Shown here: positions 32,760 to 40,322 of the stretch, piece after piece | How positions within the stretch are numbered: the first letter of the stretch is position 1 | How the letters are laid out: the number at the start of each line of letters is the position of its first letter | NCBI RefSeq assembly: GCF_006539725.1 | Contig: NZ_BJNO01000017.1 | Coordinates: forward strand, 62,001 to 126,000 | Direction: 5' to 3' | DNA: 64,000 nucleotides | Source: Klebsiella terrigena | GTDB lineage: Bacteria > Pseudomonadota > Gammaproteobacteria > Enterobacterales > Enterobacteriaceae | The notes under the pieces: generated by a model | The model's input: only the letters and a program-made list of their open reading frames with translations | What the model was told of the DNA's origin: nothing | The model's database searches: none | Position numbers and translations under genes: made by a program

Positions 32760-33908
32760 ATGAGTTCATCGTGTATAGAAGAAGTAAGTGTACCAAATGA
32801 CGACTGGTACCGAATTACAGCTGAGTTGCTCGGTCGTGCGGGTATTGAAATTAATGGCCCCGCTCCCTCCGATCTACGGATAAAAAACCCCCTCTTTTTT
32901 AAGCGCGTGCTGCAGGAAGGGTCTCTGGGGTTAGGTGAAAGTTATATGGACGGCTGGTGGGACTGCGAGCGTCTGGATATTTTCTTCCACAAGGTGCTGC
33001 GCGCCGGGCTGGAAAACCAGCTTCCCCGCCATCTCAAAGATACGCTGCGTATTGCTGCTGCTCGTCTGTTCAATCTGCAAAGTAAAAAACGTTCCTGGAT
33101 TGTCGGCAAAGAGCATTACGATCTCGGCAACGACCTCTTTAGTCAGATGCTCGACCCCTATATGCAATACTCCTGCGCTTACTGGAAAGAGGCGCAATCT
33201 CTGGAAGAGGCTCAGCAGGCTAAATTAGATCTTATTTGCCGTAAGCTGCAGCTGGAGCCGGGGATGCGGGTGCTGGATATTGGCTGCGGCTGGGGCGGTC
33301 TGGCCTATTACATGGCAAAAAATTATCACGTTAGCGTGGTTGGCGTTACCATTTCTGCCGAACAGCAAAAAATGGCCCAGCAGCGGTGTGAGGGATTAGA
33401 CGTCACTATCCTGTTACAGGACTATCGCGACTTACATGATAGTTTTGATCGTATTGTTTCCGTCGGTATGTTCGAGCACGTGGGGCCGAAAAACTACGCC
33501 ACCTATTTCGATGTCGTCAACCGGAATATGAAAGCGGACGGTCTTTTTTTACTGCACACCATCGGTTCAAACAAAACGGACCTCAGCGTCGATCCGTGGA
33601 TCAATAAATATATCTTCCCTAACGGCTGCCTGCCGTCGGTACGCCATATTGCAAAAGCCAGCGAAACGCATTTCGTGATGGAAGACTGGCACAATATAGG
33701 CGCCGATTACGATACCACGCTGATGGCCTGGTACGAGCGGTTCCTCGCCAGCTGGCCGGATATTGCCGATAACTACACCGAGCGTTTCAAGCGCATGTTT
33801 AGCTATTATCTGAACGCCTGCGCCGGTGCCTTTCGCGCGCGCGATATTCAGCTGTGGCAGGTGGTGTTTTCTCGCGGTGCCGAAAGCGGCCTGCGCGTGG
33901 CGCGCTAG
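32760..33908 (+). CDS. cfa: Cyclopropane-fatty-acyl-phospholipid synthase
   Basis: Uses S-adenosylmethionine to convert cis double bonds of membrane phospholipid acyl chains to cyclopropanes, mainly on entry to stationary phase and in acid. It is 382 residues, identical in length to E. coli Cfa. The SAM site is VLDIGCGWGGLAYYMA (about 170-185), with EHYDLGNDLFSQMLD before it and YYLNACAGAFRARDIQLWQV at the end. The start at 32760 follows GGAG. The 297-bp upstream region (32463-32759) has no gene; in E. coli it holds two promoters and sRNA targets. Confidence 0.97.
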   Translation: MSSSCIEEVSVPNDDWYRITAELLGRAGIEINGPAPSDLRIKNPLFFKRVLQEGSLGLGESYMDGWWDCERLDIFFHKVLRAGLENQLPRHLKDTLRIAAARLFNLQSKKRSWIVGKEHYDLGNDLFSQMLDPYMQYSCAYWKEAQSLEEAQQAKLDLICRKLQLEPGMRVLDIGCGWGGLAYYMAKNYHVSVVGVTISAEQQKMAQQRCEGLDVTILLQDYRDLHDSFDRIVSVGMFEHVGPKNYATYFDVVNRNMKADGLFLLHTIGSNKTDLSVDPWINKYIFPNGCLPSVRHIAKASETHFVMEDWHNIGADYDTTLMAWYERFLASWPDIADNYTERFKRMFSYYLNACAGAFRARDIQLWQVVFSRGAESGLRVAR

Positions 33909-33927
33909 ATCCTGACCTGCACTCAAC

Positions 33928-33965
33928 ATGCCTGCCGGTGTCATCACCGACAGGCATTTTTTTTT
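33928..33965 (+). terminator. Terminator of cfa
   Basis: ATGCCTGCCGGTG, TCAT loop, CACCGACAGGCAT with one mismatch, then nine T. Confidence 0.93.
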
Positions 33966-34092
33966 CCCCATCCCGTAGTTGTTTCCGCAACAGCGGGCGT
34001 TCAGCGATGAGAAATGGCGCTGCTGAAATCGGCGAGCCGCAGGCTGCGGCCGGGAGCTAAACGGCAGCCCCATCGTAGCGAGCAGCCCGCGA

Positions 34093-34731
34093 CTATGACT
34101 CTTGCGTCGCCTTTTGGACGGCTTCTTTCGCGGCCAGCACCCGCTCAACGGTATCGACCACCGCCTGCGTCTGCGGGTCAATCTCGATATTGACCCGATC
34201 CCCCAGCTTTTTCACTCCCAGCGTGGTGCGCAGCAGCGTTTCCGGGATCAGGTGCACGCAGAAGCGCGTTGGCGTGACTTCGCCAACCGTCAGGCTAATG
34301 CCGTCAACGCCGATAAAGCCTTTATACAGAATGTACTTCATCAGCGCCGGGTCCTGGACCTTGAACCAGATCTGGCGGTTATTTTCCGAGGTCAGGATCT
34401 TAACCACCTCCGCGGTGGTCATAATATGGCCGGACATCAGATGGCCGCCGATTTCATCGCTGAACTTTGCCGCGCGCTCAACGTTGACCACGTCCCCCTG
34501 ACGCACGGCGCCGAGGTTGGTGATACGCAGGGTTTCTTTCATCAGGTCAAAACTGATGCGCGCGCCGTCGATCTCGGTGACGGTCAGACAGCAGCCGTTG
34601 TGTGCGACCGACGCACCGGTTTCCAGTCCGTCGAGCATGTGCTCAGGCAGCTCCACCACGTGGGTACGAAAATTGGGCTTCTCATCGATGGACACCACTT
34701 TAGCGGTCCCCTGCACAATGCCAGTAAACAT
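34093..34731 (-). CDS. ribE: Riboflavin synthase alpha subunit
   Basis: Dismutates two 6,7-dimethyl-8-ribityllumazines to riboflavin in the cytosol (called ribC or ribE in E. coli). It is 212 residues with the invariant start [13 protein letters not shown] and two internally repeated lumazine-binding barrels ([37 protein letters not shown]). The start at 34731 follows GGAG and excludes the 25-residue extension of the open frame from 34806. It is divergent from mdtK as in E. coli. No FMN riboswitch is seen upstream, which agrees with the alpha-subunit gene in enterics. Confidence 0.96.
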   Translation of the reverse strand: MFTGIVQGTAKVVSIDEKPNFRTHVVELPEHMLDGLETGASVAHNGCCLTVTEIDGARISFDLMKETLRITNLGAVRQGDVVNVERAAKFSDEIGGHLMSGHIMTTAEVVKILTSENNRQIWFKVQDPALMKYILYKGFIGVDGISLTVGEVTPTRFCVHLIPETLLRTTLGVKKLGDRVNIEIDPQTQAVVDTVERVLAAKEAVQKATQES

Positions 34732-34890
34732 GCTTTGCTCCTCCAGGAATGGCTCACAATATATTAATCGGAAACAATAACAGGTGGTAAATAAGGTTGC
34801 CAGCACGCATCGTGCCCTACCATTTTTTCACTGGCTTAATGGCTAATCCTCGCTACAATAGACTGGCTAATCCCTCTGCTTTTTCTTCTT

Positions 34891-34914
34891 GCTGCCATTA
34901 ACGGCGGCTTTTTT
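34891..34914 (+). terminator. Terminator-like hairpin in the mdtK leader
   Basis: GCTGCC, ATTAAC loop, GGCGGC (one G-T pair), followed by six T, 34 bp before the mdtK start codon. Because ribE is divergent, only a transcript initiated in the intergenic region could use it, so it would act as a leader attenuator for mdtK. Confidence 0.55.
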
Positions 34915-34948
34915 AGTCTTAAAATAACAACAATATAAAGGTGTACAG

Positions 34949-36322
34949 GTGCAGAAGTACTTCATTGAAGCGCGTCAGTTGTTAGCACTGGCTATTCCCG
35001 TCATCCTTGCGCAGGTGGCCCAGACCTCAATGGGCTTCGTCGATACCGTCATGGCGGGTGGCTACAGCGCCACCGATATGGCGGCCGTTGCCATCGGTAC
35101 CTCCATCTGGCTGCCGGCGATCCTCTTTGGTCACGGCCTGCTGCTGGCGCTAACGCCGGTCGTCGCGCAGCTCAACGGCTCCGGGCGCCGTGAGCGCATC
35201 GCGCACCAGGTGCGCCAGGGTTTTTGGCTGGCGGGGTTCGTCTCGGTGCTGGTGATGGTAGTGCTGTGGAACGCCGGCTATATCATCAGCTCAATGCATA
35301 ATATTGACCCGGCGCTGGCGGATAAAGCCGTCGGCTACCTGCGCGCGCTGCTGTGGGGGGCTCCGGGCTACCTCTTCTTCCAGGTTGCGCGTAACCAGTG
35401 CGAAGGCCTGGCGAAAACCAAGCCGGGGATGGTCATGGGCTTCATCGGCCTGCTGGTGAATATCCCGGTCAACTACATCTTTATCTACGGCCATTTCGGC
35501 ATGCCGGAGCTGGGCGGCGTGGGCTGCGGCGTGGCAACGGCTTCCGTGTACTGGGTGATGTTTTTCAGCATGATCTCCTGGGTACGTCGGGCGCGCTCAA
35601 TGCGTGATATTCGCGGCGCCGAGGGGTTCAGCAAGCCGGATTTTGCCGTCCTCAAGCGTCTGGTCCAGCTCGGGCTGCCGATCGCGCTGGCGCTCTTTTT
35701 CGAAGTGACCCTGTTTGCGGTGGTTGCGCTGCTGGTTTCTCCGCTGGGCATTATCGATGTCGCCGGCCATCAGATTGCGCTTAACTTCAGCTCGCTGATG
35801 TTCGTTTTACCGCTGTCGCTGGCGGCGGCGGTTACTATCCGCGTCGGCTTCCGCCTCGGCCAGGGTTCAACCCTCGATGCGCAAACCTCCGCCAGAACCG
35901 GCGTCGGCGTTGGCGTCTGCATGGCCGCGATCACGGCGATTTTCACCATCCTGATGCGCAAACAGATTGCCCTTCTCTACAACGACAACCCGGAAGTGGT
36001 GGTACTGGCCTCCCAGCTGATGCTGCTGGCGGCGATATATCAGGTCTCCGACTCCGTCCAGGTCATCGGCAGCGGGATCCTGCGCGGCTATAAGGATACG
36101 CGCTCAATCTTCTTTATTACCTTTACCGCCTACTGGGTTCTGGGACTGCCGAGCGGCTATGTGCTGGCGTTAACCGATATTGTCGTCCCGCGCATGGGGC
36201 CTGCCGGCTTCTGGTGCGGGTTCATTATCGGCTTAACCTCTGCGGCGATCCTGATGATGCTGCGGATGCGCTTCCTCCAGCGTCAGCCGTCGAGCGTCAT
36301 TTTACAGCGCGCAGCGCGCTAA
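34949..36322 (+). CDS. mdtK: MATE multidrug efflux pump MdtK (NorM)
   Basis: Sodium-coupled MATE exporter of 457 residues, same length as E. coli, with twelve helices in two homologous halves. It starts with GTG at 34949 after [28 protein letters not shown], with [20 protein letters not shown] the first-half MATE signature. Substrates in E. coli and relatives are fluoroquinolones, chloramphenicol and dyes. The leader holds a terminator-like hairpin. In E. coli ydhQ follows; here it is replaced by a LysR/NAD-binding divergon. Confidence 0.95.
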   Translation: MQKYFIEARQLLALAIPVILAQVAQTSMGFVDTVMAGGYSATDMAAVAIGTSIWLPAILFGHGLLLALTPVVAQLNGSGRRERIAHQVRQGFWLAGFVSVLVMVVLWNAGYIISSMHNIDPALADKAVGYLRALLWGAPGYLFFQVARNQCEGLAKTKPGMVMGFIGLLVNIPVNYIFIYGHFGMPELGGVGCGVATASVYWVMFFSMISWVRRARSMRDIRGAEGFSKPDFAVLKRLVQLGLPIALALFFEVTLFAVVALLVSPLGIIDVAGHQIALNFSSLMFVLPLSLAAAVTIRVGFRLGQGSTLDAQTSARTGVGVGVCMAAITAIFTILMRKQIALLYNDNPEVVVLASQLMLLAAIYQVSDSVQVIGSGILRGYKDTRSIFFITFTAYWVLGLPSGYVLALTDIVVPRMGPAGFWCGFIIGLTSAAILMMLRMRFLQRQPSSVILQRAAR

Positions 36323-36357
36323 CCGGCAGCGGTGCCCCGCTTTCGGGGCGCCGTTTC

Positions 36358-37266
36358 TCAGCGATAGCCGGGTCCGTGCGGGCCCAGCGCCTCTCTCAGC
36401 GCCTCAACAAAGCATTTGATTTTGGTCGTGCGTCGGCGTCCTGCCGGCACCAGCACGTGCATCGGCCGCGAAGGGCCGGAAAATCCCGATAAAACCTGCA
36501 CCAGCCTGCCCTCCTCAACCTCAACTCTCAGCACCTCTTCCGGCCCGAGGGTGATGCCGTGCCCGGCGAGAGCGGCGTTCATCAGCGCTTTCCAGTCGTT
36601 CGAACGGAAGCGCCCGGCGGGTTTAACCTCCACCGTGGCGCCCTCCCTGGTGAACTGCCAGCGGCAGGCGTTCATGGCCGACCAGTGGCCATAGACCAGG
36701 CAGGAGTGGTGCTGCAGATCCGCCGGCGTCTGCGGCTCGCCGTGGCGCAAAATATAGTCAGGAGAGGCGCAGGCTATTAACCGGTAAGGACGCAGCGGCC
36801 AGGCGACCATGGTGCTGTCGGCCAGCTCGCCGATGCGAATAATCACCTCGAACTCCTCTTCTATCGGGTCGACGATGCGGTCGCTGAGGGTCAGCTCAAC
36901 CTGAACCTCGGGGTAGCGGGCGAGATAGTCGGTGATAAACGTCGAGAGCGCGTGCGAACCAAAGGTAACCGGCGCATTGACTCTGATAATGCCGGAAGGA
37001 GTCGCCTTCATCTCCAGCGCCAGCGCGTCGGCCTCAGCGACTTCGTCCAGCACCACGCGGCAGCGCTCATAGTAGCTGCGGCCGATATCGGTCAGGGTTT
37101 GCCGCCGCGTCGTTCGCGCGATGAGCGAGGTGCCGAGATGCGCCTCGAGGGCCGCTACGTGGCGGGCAACCATCTGCGGCGAAAGCTGCAGCTGTTCGGC
37201 AACGGCGGCAAATGAGCCGGTTTCTGCCGCCTTGACGAAAACCTTCATGCTGGTGAGCTGATCCAT
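36358..37266 (-). CDS. LysR-type regulator
   Basis: 302 residues. The HTH spans MDQLTSMKVFVKAAETGSFA through LSPQMVARHVAALEAHLGTS; the effector part carries the Class-1 LysR (DmlR-like) pattern GIIRVNAPVTFGSHALSTFI. It diverges from the NAD(P)-binding protein at 37374 with 107 bp between them, so that gene is the likely target. The inducer is unknown. ATG at 37266; a weak AGTGAATC lies upstream. The gene does not belong to the E. coli order here. Confidence 0.88.
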   Translation of the reverse strand: MDQLTSMKVFVKAAETGSFAAVAEQLQLSPQMVARHVAALEAHLGTSLIARTTRRQTLTDIGRSYYERCRVVLDEVAEADALALEMKATPSGIIRVNAPVTFGSHALSTFITDYLARYPEVQVELTLSDRIVDPIEEEFEVIIRIGELADSTMVAWPLRPYRLIACASPDYILRHGEPQTPADLQHHSCLVYGHWSAMNACRWQFTREGATVEVKPAGRFRSNDWKALMNAALAGHGITLGPEEVLRVEVEEGRLVQVLSGFSGPSRPMHVLVPAGRRRTTKIKCFVEALREALGPHGPGYR

Positions 37267-37373
37267 GATTCACTCATTTGAGTTGTTTATCATGCAACCA
37301 TCTTACGATTTATCTTCTGTGACGAGGGAATTAAATTTATTTCCTCAACGAGACAATTTGTCAGGAGTCAAAG

Positions 37374-38003
37374 ATGAAGATCGGAATAATAGGCGCCGGG
37401 TTTGTAGGACGCTCCATCGCTAAGCTTGCGCTGCAGGCCGGGCACGACGTGATGCTCAGCAACTCACGGGGGCCGCAGACGCTGTTCAGCCTGCGGCCGA
37501 TGATCGGCTGCCAGGTGGGCAGCGCGGACGAGGCCGCCGAATTTGGCGAGGTGGTGGTGATTGCCGTCCCCCTCAGCGCCATCAACGCGCTGCCGGTCGC
37601 CGGGATTAAAAATAAGCACGTTATTGATGCGGTCAATTACTACCCGCAACGGGATGGCGACATTGCCGAGCTCGATTCCGGGCAAACCACGACCAGCGAA
37701 CTGCTGGCGCGGAACCTGCCCACCGCCAGAATCACCAAAGCTTTCAACGCCATCCCGATGACGCAGCTGGAAAGCGATGGCCTGGCCGCCGGGGCGGAAA
37801 ATCGTCGGGCGCTGCCGCTGGCGGGCGATGATGAAGAGGGGAAAACCATTGCCGCCGCGCTGTACGACGCCTTTGGTTTTGATGCCCTCGACGTCGGGCC
37901 GCTGAGCGAAGGATGGCGCTTTGAACGCGGCACGCCCGCCTATTGCGTTCCCATGAGCCGACGGGAGCTTGCCGCGACGCTTGCCCAAACGACGCGCGGC
38001 TAA
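37374..38003 (+). CDS. NAD(P)-binding oxidoreductase (F420-dependent NADP reductase-like)
   Basis: 209 residues, MKIGIIGAGFVGRSIAKLAL (Rossmann GxGxxG), with a phosphate-contacting NSRG after strand 2, then VVVIAVPLSAI, VIDAVNYYPQRDGDIAEL and TKAFNAIPMTQLESD. This is the small pyrroline-reductase/F420-NADP reductase-like fold that enterics use with NAD(P)H. The substrate is unknown. It is under likely control of the divergent LysR gene. GGAGTC precedes the ATG at 37374. Confidence 0.8.
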   Translation: MKIGIIGAGFVGRSIAKLALQAGHDVMLSNSRGPQTLFSLRPMIGCQVGSADEAAEFGEVVVIAVPLSAINALPVAGIKNKHVIDAVNYYPQRDGDIAELDSGQTTTSELLARNLPTARITKAFNAIPMTQLESDGLAAGAENRRALPLAGDDEEGKTIAAALYDAFGFDALDVGPLSEGWRFERGTPAYCVPMSRRELAATLAQTTRG

Positions 38004-38073
38004 GCCCGTCCCTACTCCGCTAACGCTTCCTCGTTAGCGGAAACCCTCTTATGCCCTCCCGCAGCCTGCGTCG

Positions 38074-38087
38074 TACATTCGGTTACC
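38074..38087 (+). promoter_or_regulatory. Candidate RstA box upstream of asr
   Basis: TACATTCGGTTACC matches the RstA box TACATNTNGTTACA except for two positions. It lies 105 bp before the asr ATG; E. coli asr is activated by acid through RstB-RstA. Confidence 0.6.
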
Positions 38088-38191
38088 TGCCGATACCAAA
38101 CACTCACTGAACTCGCGCCATGACCGGCATATAGTTGTTTCAACAGCCCCGCAGTGGGGTTAACTGAAGAAACATTTTCGAGGATATCAGA

Positions 38192-38674
38192 ATGAAAAAA
38201 GTATTAGCTCTGGTCGTTGCCGCTGCTATGGGTCTGTCTTCTGCTGCTTTCGCTGCTGATGCGGTAAGCACCACTCAGGCTCCAGCTGCTGCAACTCACA
38301 GCACCGTTGCCAAGACCACTCATCACAAAAAACATCACAAAGCCGCCGCTAAACCGGCTGCAGAGCAGAAAGCTCAGGCTGTGAAAAAACACAAAAAAGC
38401 AGAAGCTAAACCGGCTGCCGCTCAGAAAGCCCAGGCCGCTAAAAAGCACCATAAAGCCGCAGCTAAACCTGCCGTAGCCCAGAAAGCTCAGGCCGCTAAA
38501 AAACACCATAAAGCAGCAGCAAAACCTGCCGTAGCGCAGAAAGCCCAGGCTGCTAAAAAGCACCATAAAGCCGCAGCAAAACCTGCCGTAGCGCAGAAAG
38601 CTCAGGCTGCTAAAAAACACCATAAAGCTAAACACCACACTGCCGCTAAACCGGCTGCACAACCGGCTGCATAA
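38192..38674 (+). CDS. asr: Acid shock protein Asr
   Basis: 160-residue periplasmic, strongly basic protein. A signal peptide, [20 protein letters not shown], is cut after AFA. The rest is built of near-identical units of the type [19 protein letters not shown], about five repeats, then [12 protein letters not shown]. coli Asr (102 residues) is a disordered acid-induced chaperone that is processed in the periplasm; this version has more repeats. The start follows GAGGAT; a candidate RstA box lies upstream and a strong terminator downstream. Confidence 0.95.
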   Translation: MKKVLALVVAAAMGLSSAAFAADAVSTTQAPAAATHSTVAKTTHHKKHHKAAAKPAAEQKAQAVKKHKKAEAKPAAAQKAQAAKKHHKAAAKPAVAQKAQAAKKHHKAAAKPAVAQKAQAAKKHHKAAAKPAVAQKAQAAKKHHKAKHHTAAKPAAQPAA

Positions 38675-38702
38675 TTAATCCGGCTCGTCTGGTATCGTAA
38701 TA

Positions 38703-38732
38703 AATCGGCGCTGCTTCAGCGCCGATTTTTTT
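38703..38732 (+). terminator. Terminator of asr
   Basis: Perfect 11-bp stem AATCGGCGCTG/CAGCGCCGATT with CTT loop and T-run. Confidence 0.93.
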
Positions 38733-38743
38733 AGGAGAGCACT

Positions 38744-38827
38744 ATGCTGCAACGCTATCGTTTTGAGCTCATTCTGATCCTACTGATAATCTGTGCCCTC
38801 TTCACCCTTCGCCTTATATTTAAATAA
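38744..38827 (+). CDS. ydgU: YdgU-like membrane miniprotein
   Basis: 27 residues from the ATG at 38744 with AGGAGAG upstream: MLQRYRFELILILLIICALF plus TLRLIFK. Single hydrophobic helix with a basic N terminus. Matches E. coli YdgU in length, sequence type and position just downstream of asr. It lies beyond the asr terminator, so expression would depend on read-through. Function unknown; the next E. coli gene, ydgD, is absent here. Confidence 0.85.
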   Translation: MLQRYRFELILILLIICALFTLRLIFK

Positions 38828-38913
38828 AACCCAACGCTTCCCTTAATTAAAAAAGGCCGCAGCAGAGACCTTGTTGATATCAAAATACAAAAGCGTTACG
38901 ACGATACTTATTA

Positions 38914-39237
38914 TTAAGTACGACGCGTCACTTCAAATACCCCTGGCGCAACTTCAATGACCGCGAACTGGCTGTATGAAGTCCCGGTTGAGGTATACGG
39001 CTTCGCCTGTACGTCCCGGTCTTCAAGCTGCACTACCGCATTAATCCGCGTCAGCAGGCATAGCCCGCGGGCAAAAGACTCCTGCGCCCCGGCCCGCAGG
39101 TTAAAATTGTCGGTGCTGCAGGTGGCATATTTTATCTCACCATGCACGCGATAGCGGGTAGTATTTACCACGCAGGCCTTCGGGTATGCGCCATCTAACT
39201 CTTCGTTTTTTAAATCCTGAACTTCATGTGTGCTCAT
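38914..39237 (-). CDS. Unknown 107-residue protein
   Basis: Start chosen at ATG 39237: AAGGGA is eight bases upstream, while the ATG six bases earlier (39243) would overlap that site. The product MSTHEVQDLKNEELDGAYPK is polar at first, then beta-rich (VHGEIKYATCSTDNFNLRAG; INAVVQLEDRDVQAKPYTST) and ends QFAVIEVAPGVFEVTRRT. Four cysteines; no signal peptide. I do not recognise the family. Monocistronic, convergent with ydgU. Confidence 0.65.
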   Translation of the reverse strand: MSTHEVQDLKNEELDGAYPKACVVNTTRYRVHGEIKYATCSTDNFNLRAGAQESFARGLCLLTRINAVVQLEDRDVQAKPYTSTGTSYSQFAVIEVAPGVFEVTRRT

Positions 39238-39243
39238 TTTCAT

Positions 39244-39737
39244 TTCCCTTGATTGTTTAGTGAGTGCGAGAACCACGTTACGCCGTTAATAGCCATGAAT
39301 TCGTGACCAAAATCAAATTTAAACTCGCGGGGGAAATAATCATATTAATATCGTATATAAGAAAATGCCTACACCATAAATAAAACCCACGAAAATACAT
39401 TGACCACACAAATTATTACCGAAGGTTAAATGCATTTAACTAATAAATATCGTATGAAACAAGCGCGAGTCTTTTTTCTATTTTCACCCGGGAGAATAGT
39501 TAGTCGACGCCGGCTATCCGCCGCGTCCCCCTTTGCGTCCGCAACGGATTTACGATACCGCGCCCGCCCGTCAACAGGCGCCACTCCAGGCGGGTGGAAG
39601 CGTTCCTCATGGCCGGTCGCTAAGGCCTTCTGGTGAAAACTGGGCAAGAAATATCCTTGATCATCAGCAAAATATAGACAACATGAGTAAAACTTCCGCA
39701 ATCGCGTCTGTTCTGCAAGAAAAGTGACGTTTGCCTC
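39244..39737. other. Intergenic region before the tRNA cluster
   Basis: 494 bp. The left part is AT-rich and should hold the promoter of the unknown gene at 38914. The right part (39480-39640) is GC-rich with short open frames in several phases but no ribosome site or family match. I see no gene. Confidence 0.5.
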
Positions 39738-39766
39738 TTGCCACAACCTCTCCCGATCGCTAATAT
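39738..39766 (+). promoter_or_regulatory. Promoter of the valine tRNA operon
   Basis: TTGCCA (39738-39743), 17-bp spacer, TAATAT (39761-39766), then a GC-rich discriminator GCGTCCCC typical of stringently controlled stable-RNA promoters. The first tRNA begins 26 bp after the -10 element. Confidence 0.75.
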
Positions 39767-39791
39767 GCGTCCCCGTTGTCACCACAACATT

Positions 39792-39868
39792 GCGTTCATA
39801 GCTCAGTTGGTTAGAGCACCACCTTGACATGGTGGGGGTCGTTGGTTCGAGTCCAATTGAACGCACCA
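39792..39868 (+). tRNA. valV: tRNA-Val(GAC), first copy
   Basis: 77 nt with encoded CCA. Acceptor GCGTTCA pairs with TGAACGC; the anticodon loop CTTGACA gives anticodon GAC; TTCGAGT T-loop. Same locus as valV-valW in E. coli. The three copies are 4 nt and 3 nt apart, a single transcript. Confidence 0.98.
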
Positions 39869-39872
39869 TAAA

Positions 39873-39949
39873 GCGTTTATAGCTCAGTTGGTTAGAGCAC
39901 CACCTTGACATGGTGGGGGTCGTTGGTTCGAGTCCAATTAAACGCACCA
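39873..39949 (+). tRNA. valW: tRNA-Val(GAC), second copy
   Basis: 77 nt. Acceptor GCGTTTA/TAAACGC; identical to the first copy elsewhere, so one compensatory pair change separates them. CCA encoded. Confidence 0.98.
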
Positions 39950-39952
39950 AAT

Positions 39953-40029
39953 GCGTCCGTAGCTCAGTTGGTTAGAGCACCACCTTGACATGGTGGGGGT
40001 CGGTGGTTCGAGTCCACTCGGACGCACCA
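39953..40029 (+). tRNA. tRNA-Val(GAC), third copy
   Basis: 77 nt. Acceptor GCGTCCG/CGGACGC and T-stem GGTGG/CCACT; all differences from copies 1 and 2 are paired changes. E. coli has only two tRNA genes in this cluster. Confidence 0.98.
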
Positions 40030-40053
40030 GATTTTCTTAATCTGGTGCATTTT
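40024..40053 (+). terminator. Terminator of the tRNA operon
   Basis: GCACCAGATT, TTCTT loop, AATCTGGTGC, ATTTT. The left arm includes the GCACCA end of the third tRNA. The next 222 bp (40054-40275) contain no gene. Confidence 0.8.
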
Positions 40054-40275
40054 CCTCGAAAGAAGCGCTTTCTACAGCCGTTCAGCCCTACTCAATATCC
40101 CCTGTTCCACGATATTCAAATCCGTTTAATACCCGACGCCTGATGCTAACCAGAGATTCCAGTCCTGATCGGTTCCGTCAGCGGCACGTACCGCAGGTGC
40201 TTTAGCGCCAGCAATCCGCCCGGCAAACGCTACGGACAACTCATCAAGCTGCCCTTTGCCGTTTTAGCTGACGGC

Positions 40276-40305
40276 AAAAAAGCCGGAGTAGCAACCTATT
40301 CCGGC
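40276..40305 (-). terminator. Terminator of the siderophore receptor gene
   Basis: On the minus strand: GCCGGAATAG, GTTG loop, CTACTCCGGC, then six T. It lies 18 bp after the receptor stop. Confidence 0.88.
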
Positions 40306-40322
40306 CCGTGATTGATGATGTT

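Noticed and set aside
40128..40262. Stop-bounded 45-codon stretch on the minus strand ending ...NLWLASGVGY
   Set aside because: Looks protein-like but has no start, no ribosome site and no family I can name; could be the tail of a lost gene such as one of the ydhR neighbourhood, but not supportable.
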